Below, one piece after another: positions 25,803 through 35,579 of a DNA stretch of 64,000 nucleotides (position 1 is the stretch's first letter; the number at the start of each line of letters is the position of its first letter). The position numbers and the translations under genes were made by a program. The notes beneath the pieces are model-generated. The model was not told the DNA's origin. It searched no databases and saw only the letters and a list, made by a program, of their open reading frames with translations. This stretch comes from Paramecium sonneborni (Eukaryota > Ciliophora > Oligohymenophorea > Peniculida > Parameciidae). The stretch lies in NCBI GenBank assembly GCA_905182985.1, contig CAJJDN010000035.1:587689-651688 (forward strand). The letters are read 5' to 3'.

Positions 25803-27707
25803 TCATAATGTTATAATCAAACCCAATTTCTTAAAATCTCCAATTTTTTATTTTACATTCCTAGCATTTATTTTATTCTATGATACAATAATATTCTTCA
25901 AATGAATACCAATTAATCCATTTTAATATAACTAGAATAAAGTATCAATACTTTTATCAGTTAAAGAATTTTGAGATAAATTCACACTCTAAATATTTTC
26001 ATTCTACGATAAAGCTATATAATTAATATGTATTAAAATAATACCCTTAAAAAGTAACAAAAGTTAATCATCTGATAATTTAGATTTCATAATCTTCACA
26101 CTTTTAACTTTCCAATACTTAATTTCATTTCCAATAACTACTAATAGTTCTTTTTCTAAATTATTGAATTCTGCCACATCTATTTTACCTTTTCTTAATT
26201 CATCCATATATAATTATAATTTCATAGGAACTTATGATTTCTTTCTACAAATTGAAGTTCTATTACTTTCCTACTATTATTAATTACTTAAATACTATTG
26301 GTGATAAAGATGGTTCACAATTTTCAGTATTTACTTAATTAGTTGGAGTAGCACTTCTAAATACTCTTTTTATTTAATTAACAGGTTCAGCTTCATTTGC
26401 AAATGTTGCACTAACATCATTTAATAAATCAGTTTCTTCTATTGATTATTACATTGTAAATGAACTCAATAAATATGGAGATTATTAAGATTAATTTGTA
26501 GTATTTGTAATCAATTCTGGACCTTCTATTATTTTACAAAAATCTTCAAGTTTTAATGAATTCCAATTAAACTTTACATTTATTTCTTAACCAATCATTT
26601 ATTCTTTTTTAGCTATTATCTACTATTAATGTTTCTTGATTTCTCTTATTTAATTAATTAATACTCTTACTATTAGAGTTAAAGTCCATTATTTCTTAAA
26701 CTATCTGTAATATTTAGCAATTCCCAATATTTAACTTATTCTGTAAATTACTCAAAAGTATTTTATGCTAATTTAATCCAAGTTTAACAATCTTTCTCTA
26801 TATGAATAGTATTATTCCACCAATCACTAAATTTACTAATATGATTAGATGTAGCAATCATTATTTAAGATACTAACTAAAATTAGAAAAATAATACACT
26901 TACAATTTTTTCTTTTTAATCTATTTTATCTCTTAATTCTCCAAATTCTTTTTTTAATTTATCAACAGTAATCCGTTGCATTTCTTAAATTTAATTTGAG
27001 AAATCCTATTCATGTTTGCTTCTAGAAATAGACTAAGATTCCTTATGAATTCTTTCAACCATTTCTGTTAATTCTTAAGCTTTCATTTCTAAAAGTGAAA
27101 TTATATCTTCTTCACTATAAATATAATGTCCTTTATGACTTCCAAATAAAGCACAATTTGTACAAATCATAGTCTAACATTATAAACAAACAACTTCAAG
27201 TTGTCTGCGATGAGTTTAACATATTTTACCGGAATTATAAGAATAATTGAGAGAACCAAAACTATCATCTTAGTCTCTAAATCGTTTTAAATTTAACTTT
27301 TAAGGTTTCTTTACAGAAGTTGCCAATTCATCCAAAAAATTACTATCAATGCTTGTTTCATCTGATGGCCATTCTTCAAATGTTTAATTATTTATTTTAG
27401 ATTCTAAATTTAATGGACGAAGATTCTTTGATTTTTATAATTAAAGAATTCTTAATAAGCTCTAATTGAGAGGAAAGTCATCTAGTTTCAATTAGTTTTA
27501 TTTAATTTGTTATAACTAATTTTAAAACAAAAACACTACTTGAGTCAAATCATTTTATAAATGTATAATCTTATCAGGCTCAATCGTCTACTCTACAATT
27601 TGTTATACGCATAATTAACAAATTGTGTCTCCTGTATTTGGAATCAAACGAGGCCATCTTATACAAATGTCTAAGTCTTATCCACAAATTGAACATAAGA
27701 GCTCCAT
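25803..27707 (-). CDS. TRIM-like protein: zinc cluster, B-box, coiled coil, leucine-rich end
   Basis: About 625 residues with at least one intron (26877-26903). The N-terminus carries C5-x2-C8 and C30-x2-C33, a half RING-like zinc cluster. Around residue 163 begins a B-box: CQTH, then CLQCQTMICTNC and HKGH. A coiled coil follows (LLEMKAQELTEMVERIHKE). The C-terminal quarter has leucine-rich-repeat-like units (IQSVNLSQNSLTDKSIDTLF, IGIHLKNIIVSQNKI). This order recalls TRIM proteins, in which B-box and coiled coil oligomerise and the last domain selects the target, but the first zinc cluster is too short for a full RING, so ubiquitin ligase activity is uncertain. Confidence 0.7.
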
Positions 27708-27923
27708 AACGATTTAATTTTAAATTTTATAGAATATTTTTAATAATTCATATTACTATATTTATAATTGCTTTCATCATTTTTAAAGTAAATTTTAAGT
27801 CTTTAGAATTATTCATAATGTGATGGTTTATAATATATATTATTCTCTTATATTTTAAGTTCAAATATCTCATATTGATATATATGATTTAAAGAGATAA
27901 AGAATATAAAATTTTATTTTCTA

Positions 27924-30332
27924 ATGTAAGACGATCGAGTTAGATACATGTATGAGTTTTGTTTAATAAAAGGAATTCTGTGTATTCTGAACATAGAAAG
28001 GATCTTTCTAAAAACATGGACGTTGTTTGTTTTGCTATGGCTGTTGAATTAGATAGATTGGTGCAAGAAAACAATTTACTTAAAGAAGAAGTGAGGGAAA
28101 TCTCAAATCTAAGAGTTGATCGACTAAATTATGAAAAATAAATAGGAGATTTGATGAATAGACTATAATAACTTATAGCTGAAAATGACATGTTAAAACG
28201 GGATAATGAGAAAATAAAAGCTCAATTGAATTAAGCTAATTAAAAAGCCTAATAATTAGAGGGACAAGTGTCAGACTATTTATAAGAAATATAAACAGTC
28301 TCTAATAAATTAGAAGATATTACAGGAGGAGATGGAGGTATATAATATAATATTAATATTTTTTAGATTTTGACATTGAAGCATTAAAATAAAAGGCAGA
28401 ATTGTTAGATAGTTTAGCTAAAGATGGATAATCAATGGAAGATCTATCAGATTTATTAGATTCTCTTAGAGAAAAAGCTGAAAAATATGATCACCATTTA
28501 GAATTATTAAATGGAAGAGAATTAGAAGATGTTTTAAATGATCTTGATGAATTGGAGAAACTTAGAAAATTGGTTAAAGAACTTTAAGCCAAATTAAATG
28601 AATTATAAAAAGAATCAGATTTAATGAAAAAAAAATCAAAAGAATTAGATGATATGAAAAAAAAATTAGGAGATGATCCAAGTAAAGAAGTTGATAAATT
28701 AAGAAAATAATAAAAAGAATAAGATGATTTAAAAAAGAAACTTACTGATGCTTTGAAAGAGATTGAATAATTAAAGAAATTATTAAATGATAAAACTGCA
28801 GAATGCAATAGATTAGGTTAATAAGTTGCTTAACTCACTTAAGACAATTAAGTTAAAGATTAAAGAATTTAAGAATTAGAAAGATATGCTTAATAATATT
28901 AAGAATTATAAATAAAAGTAAATAAATTAGAATAAGAATTGGATAATGTATAAAGGTAGTTGAAAGATAAAAGTTAATAATTGGAAGATAAAACAAGATT
29001 AATCGATAATTTAAATAGAGAAATCTAATAATTAAAAGCTGAAATTTAAAGATTAAAAGATTTAATTGCTAATTTAGAGAGAGAAAAATAATAATTATTA
29101 TAATAACAATAATAAATGTAAAATTAACTTGCTTAATGTTAAGATTAATTAAGAAATTCTTAAGCATAATTATAATAATTAAATTCAATTGCTAATTAGA
29201 ATGATGATGAGAAAGAGAAGTATGAATAAGAAATAGATGAATTGAAAAATGAGATTGATTCACTTAAAGAATAAATAGAAGAATTAAATGATGAAATAGC
29301 AAGATTAAAAAGAAAAATATAAGAATAAGATGATTAGATTGATTCATAAACTAAGACTATATCTAATAAAATATCAAGAATAAAAGAATTAGAAGATTTA
29401 TTGAATTAAAAAGAAAAAGCAATTAAAGAATAAGAATTAAAAATAAAAAAATTACCTGGTTAAAGTGTAGTTGTAGGTGGTGGAAGTAGAGGTTAATCAG
29501 GATAATTAGGATAAGGAGGTCCAGATGGTATCAATAAATCTATGTCTAATTAATTATAAGGAGGAACAGGATAACCAGGTAGTAGTTTTGGATTAAAGAG
29601 TGGAATTGGAGGTTTAGGAGATGATTCTTAAACCACAATTATGTTAAGTTAATATTAAGATGTTTTATTGGCTTATTTATTAATTGCAGCTGAAAATGAA
29701 AGAATAAGCGAAGCTCTTAAACATACAGTTAGTGATTTTGAATTAGTATTAGTAGATTTAAGAAATGCTGAAGGAGAAATATCGTATTTAAAAAAATCTA
29801 TTTCAGATTTATAAGCATAAATAAATGATGTATAAAATTAATTTTTATATAGCTCCGTTTTTAATTAGATGAAGCGAGAAGAAAATCTATGAATAATGAA
29901 GAATTAGAAAGATTAAGAAGATAATTAACAGAATATGAAAATAAATTAGCCTTATTATCAATGGAATTGTAAAGATAGAAAACAGTCTCTGGTTCAGGAT
30001 TATAAGGAGTATCCTCATAAATATAAATGATCTCTTAATAAAATACTTATGGATATGAAGACAAATAGATCAATTTTGATTAATAATTTAGATCACCAAA
30101 AGATTCACAAAGAAATTTAAATGTCAATATAGTAGAAGATGAATCTTGGAGATTAAAGAAAATTATAGAAGATTAATTATGTTTAATAGTTCTTATGTCA
30201 GCAGAACTTGAAACCCTAAGATCTTAAGATTAAACTAATGCAAGATTAAGTTCATCAGGAATTCAAGGTCAAAGATCAACAATATAAACCAGTTAAGTTT
30301 AAGTAGGATATGGAAAAAGCGCAATATATTGA
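27924..30332 (+). CDS. Very long coiled-coil protein with Gly/Gln-rich hinge
   Basis: 779 residues after introns 27956-27972 (17 nt), 28338-28366 and 29830-29852; the length closes to a multiple of three, which supports the unusually short first intron. Start MQDDRVRYMYENSVYSEHRK, then near-continuous coiled coil from about residue 40 to 500 (ELDRLVQENNLLKEE, LKAEIQRLKDLIANLEREKQ), a Gly/Gln/Ser hinge (SVVVGGGSRGQSGQLGQGG), a short helical block LLAYLLIAAENERISEALKH and a second coiled coil. Typical of filament-forming cortex or basal-body proteins. No named family recognised. Confidence 0.75.
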
Positions 30333-30414
30333 ATAATCATATATTAAAAAATCAATAAGTTATAATTATTTAAGTTACAATTTAAATATTTTTTCATTTA
30401 TATGTAATACAACA

Positions 30415-30772
30415 TCATTTCTTAGAGGATAAATAGAGACTCTGTGATGGTTATCTTTAATAAAAGGAGTATTTTCTATCTGTCCCTTACAAACTATTAA
30501 ATTGATTACTAAGTTCTTCATATCTTTTCTTTTCGTCTAAGAAAGATTATTTCAGCATTTATTATGATTTTTCTTCCTTCATAAATTAATAATCAGTCAA
30601 AGTCTTAGTAGAAATATGCTCAGTCTTTAACCTTTCATTAATATATGGTGATGCTTTATCTGTTAATTATTTTGGTTTTTTTAAAATATCCACATGAGAT
30701 TAATACATATTTTAAGGAGCTTATTTCTTATAATCCTATTATATTTATTATACTTATTATTATTTATGTATA

Positions 30773-30804
<32 letters not shown>

Positions 30805-31403
30805 TATTCTTGTATTTAATAATGATCATAAAAGGATTGTTTTTTTAATTAAACTAAAGGCTTTTCAAAAAAATCATTTAAATCTTAATCACATAAACCT
30901 ATTAGTTTAATAAAATTGTACTTTTTTGTTTTACTTCCTTATATTCTAAATTTGATTGAATTTAATTTTTAATAGATTTTAGTTCTTTAGAAGAATCTTC
31001 TTGACAAGTTTTTCTTAATTTATCTAAAGCTTCAGATAAATTCAAGATTTCCTTGCAAATTAACGAAAATTTCTAAAATTGAGAGGCTTCAATTTTTAAT
31101 AATTATCCTTAAATATCGCTGATATCTAATTCTTTGACTAAGAAGTCAATGGTTGATAAATCATATTATTTTTTTGATATTTTTGCAATGTGTTCAATAG
31201 TTCTATTTAATGGATTATAATTCTTTTTAACTTTGTCTTTCAATTCTGTGCATCTCTTCTTCAGTATTTACATAATATCTGTTTAAGCAATATAAACTAG
31301 TTAATCAAATAATGTGTTAATTCCCTCTGAATTGTATACATCTTTGATTCTTTAAACTAATGCATCGCTATATTAAAGAGATAAATAATAACTTAGTAAT
31401 CAT
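30415..31403 (-). CDS. Alpha-helical hypothetical protein with one expanded intron
   Basis: 273 residues if introns 31368-31392 (25 nt), 30899-30921 (23 nt) and 30736-30854 (119 nt) are removed; only then does the length close to a multiple of three. The protein is helical and soluble (INTLFDQLVYIAQTDIMQIL, ILNLSEALDKLRKTCQED, LKKPKQLTDKASPYINERLK), ending SLYLSSKK before TGA. The third intron is several times longer than any other in this window because it contains an ATT microsatellite (see findings). Function unknown. Confidence 0.65.
30757..30802. repeat. ATT/AAT microsatellite inside an intron
   Basis: A run of ATT triplets, about nine uninterrupted, with imperfect ATT/TTA copies on both sides. 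Read on the minus strand it would encode poly-Asn, poly-Ile or poly-Gln depending on frame, but the frame analysis of the surrounding gene puts it in a 119-nt intron. Confidence 0.8.
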
Positions 31404-31565
31404 GGTTTCGAATTCGTTAATTTTAAGAACTTTTGAATTATGATGATTGTGATCCCAAGCACATGATTAGCAAATCAATCTTCTCTAAGTACATTCCTTT
31501 AAGGTACATACAAATTCTATTGGGTTTCTGTATTTACAATAGCATAATTGATGATTCATTAATAT

Positions 31566-32099
31566 ATGAAAAAGAAATAAGTCAAATCAAAATCTTCAAC
31601 TCCTATTAAATAACATTCAGCTATAGATACTCCTAGATTTAAGGAAAAGGCTTCTTAACTATCTATAATACCTAAATCTCCTAAAATTTAAACAGACTCA
31701 GATTATTTCTCTTTTGGTGGAATAGAACATCATAAGTAACAATCAAAATCAAACCATGAATTTATTGACCAAGAAAAATAACTCAATAATAGTTTCATAA
31801 AAGATAAAAAGGTTACAAACTCTAAAGCATAGAAAGTTTAGATTTTCAATAACAACTACCAAATAATCAATATCAATTAAATAGAAAAGAAAGAATCAAT
31901 TCGTTCTCTTTAAAGATAATTTCAATAAATATTAGAGAATCAACCATAAAAAAAGTCTGTTACACCCATTAAATTGAATTAATCTAATAGTCCTATATAA
32001 ATTAGCACATCTAAAGCTTCTGCTTATCCTTCAGCTAATAATTACTTTTAAAGAATCAAAAAACCAGGTTAATCTACTTTGTTAAAGAAAAAGTTTTGA
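31566..32099 (+). CDS. Small basic Ser/Lys/Gln-rich protein
   Basis: 177 residues, intronless. Very basic and low complexity: MKKKQVKSKSSTPIKQHSAI at the start, repeated S-P-K/I and T-P motifs (IPKSPKIQTDSDYF, SVTPIKLNQSNSPIQ) that look like proline-directed phosphorylation sites, and a basic end GQSTLLKKKF. Likely a disordered microtubule- or nucleic-acid-binding protein; that is inferred from charge only. Its stop is 16 bp before the next gene's ATG on the same strand. Confidence 0.6.
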
Positions 32100-32114
32100 T
32101 TAATAAATATATAT

Positions 32115-32537
32115 ATGAATTAAACGAGCCTCTCTCCAAAGGTGCAAAACATTAAATTCGATCAATACTCTTTAAATTTGAAAAGTGTCTCTCGATGTAA
32201 AACTGAAATTGGTATAGTTCATTAAAAACCTATGATCAACTTAAAATAAATTCTTAAGGATCATAAGTCATTTAGTAACCATACTCAAATTGACACCGCT
32301 CGAACATGTATTGTGGCAACAGATTCATAAAAGAGATTTCTAATTTAAAAAAGAGGATCTCGAGTTGTTACAGCAAAACCTAAATATTCTGAAGAATTAG
32401 AGAAAATTAAATAAAAATTTATTAAACTAGCAGAAAGCTGGCATCAAAAAGAAGAAAATTACTTAAAAGAATAAACTCTTTTGAAATAAGAAATTACAAG
32501 ATTGCATGTGATTATTTAGCATCTTACAAAAAAATGA
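32115..32537 (+). CDS. Small basic protein with C-terminal helix
   Basis: 140 residues, intronless. N-terminal half basic and unstructured; the last 45 residues form an amphipathic helix (EELEKIKQKFIKLAESWHQKEENY, quoted in part: KFIKLAESWHQKEEN). Similar style to the gene just upstream, with S-P and K-P motifs, and possibly a pair. No family recognised. Confidence 0.55.
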
Positions 32538-32544
32538 ACAACTT

Positions 32545-33853
32545 CCTATCCATTTATTAATTTACTAACCTTTATATTCAATTAAATAATCCTTATCCTA
32601 TTATTCCATATATTAATAGTTGAATAAAGGAATTTAATTATAGAAATTCATGTTATTTTTAACAATATCAATCAATAAAAATTATTATAGATTCATTTTT
32701 ATTATTGTTTCAATTATATAATGTTGTAATCTTTGTAAAGCTAAAAAATAAAAGATTAAAAAGCTTGTATCATCTTTATTTATATCAAATATTCTCTAAT
32801 AATTCTCAAACCTTTATACTCTTTTTAGATGTTACTGTTAATCATAACCTAATATTTTATTGTTTAAAATTAAATTAGTTAACATTGCTTCATATAATCA
32901 ATCAGATTTAAATTCCTTTCATGTAAAATAAATCTTTCATCTGTATTATTAAGGCTTTTGCATTATTTTGTATAGCTTTTTAATTTAACTATTTATTTTG
33001 TTCATGCTTTGATCTACATTAATCTACTTAATATTATTTAATCGTATTTATGGCCAAAATAATCCTAAAAAAATATTATTTTTGCATTTTCATTTTATTT
33101 CCTTAAGTATTGATAATTTTTTTTTATTTTTCATTAAAGTCAAATAATATTTCTTTACCTTCTTTTATAATTAAGTTCTTTATATTTTTCATTTATTATT
33201 TTATATTATTCTTCTGGAATATTTAATTATTAAATTTTATTATATTATAAAACTTTAGAAATAATTCTCTTACAATTTCAATTAAATTAGCAGAAATTAA
33301 TTTTTTGCATTTTTAGCTTAATTAATTAGTTATTCGCATAAATAATCATATATGAAAACCATCTAAAATTTGAAGTCTGTAACAATTTTCATAATTTATT
33401 TAGTTTAAGTTAAATCTTAAAAATTCTTCAATTTTAAACTATCTATTTAATTTTACAACTTCGTAGGATTTTTTTTTAATAGATTTCTAACTTTCTTTAA
33501 TCTTAGTTTCTTCTGAGGGTATATTAAAGACAGAATATCAAATTGAATATTTAATATTCGACTAAACTTAAAATAAAAAATAACATTTTCTTTTCAATTA
33601 GTTCACTATTAACATTAGAATAAATAAAATTTAAATGATTCTATTGAATTTGCCATTCTTTCAATCTTTCTTATTTTGCTTAGAATAACTTTTCGATTAA
33701 ATCTAAAAATTCTATTGTTAATTTAATAATTTTGAGATATACTTATTGTTTAAGCTAAGAATAATAAAAAGTAGAAGAATAAATAAAAAACAAATTTCAA
33801 TTAGGCAAAATTCTAAAATAATAGTATTAAAATCTTGGAAATGCTTGATACAT
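32545..33853 (-). CDS. Multi-exon hypothetical protein, ends uncertain
   Basis: Several blocks of good coding quality on the minus strand shift frame in the manner of short introns: LTIEFLDLIEKLFQAKQERL, then YEVVKLNRQFKIEEFLRFNL, then LIEIVRELFLKFYNIIK, KHEQNKQLNQKAIQNNAKAL, and finally YFLALQRLQHYIIETIIKMN with FLLIDIVKNNMNFY. The proposed start is ATG at 33851-33853. The 3' end is not settled: the last frame runs past 32545 without a TGA and would overlap the convergent small gene, so a last intron is missing from my model. Helical and probably cytosolic; function unknown. Confidence 0.45.
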
Positions 33854-34106
33854 TTATATATTTAAAAGTTGAATTTAAAACCATTAATTTAAGCTTTAAG
33901 AGATAATCATTGAATATAATCTAATTGATGAACAACTTCATCAATTATAAATAAAAAGACAATGAAATTTTATAGTTTGAGAAATTAAGAACCTAATGAT
34001 AGGATTTTGAGATCTTATACATAAATTATATTAATAATCACAATAGCAAGAAAAATAAAAATTTTGTATATAAATATGTAATTAATATTAAGAACTTATA
34101 TTTCTA

Positions 34107-35108
34107 TCATATATTTCTATAACCACATCTTTATTCAGAATTATAATATTCATAAGTTTCTTAAACTTTATCTTTTTTTAAGTTAAAGTAATCTAAATAA
34201 TTTTCTTCTACCTTCTTTCTTGATATCCACTTCTTATCAATATCATAAATGAAAAATAAATATTCATAATAACATTTCTCATTTTGATTGTAAAAATAAT
34301 AGTTATGAAACTCAATTTTAACAGGAAAATATTAACCATTATAATTGCATCCTTGCATATTATTAATACACTGGTTAAAAGTGTTTAAAATAAAGAAATT
34401 ACTTAGATGTTATAAACTTTGATAATTTTCTGAGAAATATAAAGGAATGGGTAAATACCCAGTCTCCATTGCATGATGGATGACCATCTCATAATTTATT
34501 CCTATTGAATTTAAATATAAGTCATTCATAAATCTTTACTAAGTAATTATTTGATCATCTAATACCTTCGATATATACCCAGTACATGGTTTATCAATCA
34601 TATTCTCAAAATTAAATAAGTCTTGTTCCTTTAACACAAAAAATTATGATGAATCTAATTTTTTGTAATGCAATTTCTCAATAGATGATCTCAAATATTG
34701 ATTTCCTCTACTTAAAATATGAATAATATTTTCAAAAGGAGTAAGACTTTTCTAAATTGGATCAAATGTAACAGTTGTAATATTACCATGCCTATCAATT
34801 CTGTTAATCTTGTAATTATAACAATAAAAATCGATATTAAGTTAACCTAGTTTATATTGATTATTTGCATTCCTAGGAATTTATACATTTGATTTTAGTC
34901 TAAAACTGTTGTTTAATTGAATTGATTTTGGTATACTCACCTCAATAAATTCTACATACTTCTATAATTTTAATTCCTTTTACTACAAAAATTACTCCTA
35001 GAACTTATCCTCTTTAGTATATTGGTTTTTTTGTCTTCGTTTTTCAACTATCTTTTTGATTTCTATCTAATAATCATCATTTATTTATTTCTTAGCTTGA
35101 GTAATCAT
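34107..35108 (-). CDS. Hypothetical protein, intronless, possible DNA- or RNA-binding start
   Basis: 333 residues in one frame. The N-terminus is strongly basic and helical (IEIKKIVEKRRQKNQY) and recalls the basic part of bZIP-type factors, though the canonical N-x7-R/K spacing is not clear. The rest is a globular domain with YCYNYKINRIDRHGNITTVT, TPFENIIHILSRGNQYLRSS, a PAS-like FENMIDKPCTGYISKVL, and a Tyr/Phe-rich end FIYDIDKKWISRKK. I do not recognise a family. A broken copy of its C-terminal coding part lies at about 60,840-61,000. Confidence 0.65.
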
Positions 35109-35579
35109 TTTGACCAAATAATAAAGATAATTAATCTTTTATTTTTATTTTAATACGGATAAACTTAAAATGTTCTTTATATATAAATTATTATTTTCAT
35201 TATTTCTTTCAGAATTGAAAAGTTCAAATAAGATTTATCTTATCAAGGTTTTAAAATTTATAAGGTATTTGTAGGTCTAATTTAAAAATTGATTTTATTC
35301 CTGAAAAATTAATATAAAATAATTATTATAAATTATGATGTTATAAAAATGTAAAATACTCTTTAAATTAGAACAATTACATTATGGAAATATTTCACAT
35401 AATGAATAATCAAAAAATCAAAGTAGAATGGTTCGATCTATTTAGATTTATGATCAAGTAATAAAACATCTTTATTAATAAGCTCATAATATTTTCCATA
35501 AAAGAAGGATAATAATTTTTGTTAACTTTTCTAGATATATATTAAGGATATATTGTTAAAATATTTATTATATATTTAT
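35109..35579. other. AT-rich gap
   Basis: About 470 bp between two minus-strand genes; holds the promoter of the 34.1-kb gene and the 3' flank of the fusion gene. No element recognised. Confidence 0.5.

Noticed and set aside
30757..30802. Poly-Asn or poly-Gln tract encoded by the AAT/TAA repeat
   Set aside because: No frame through the repeat connects both flanking exons; treating it as part of a 119-nt intron does.
33962..34254. Plus-strand ORF starting MKFYSLRNQ
   Set aside because: Its second half is antisense to the well-supported gene at 34,107-35,108 and has no recognisable motif.
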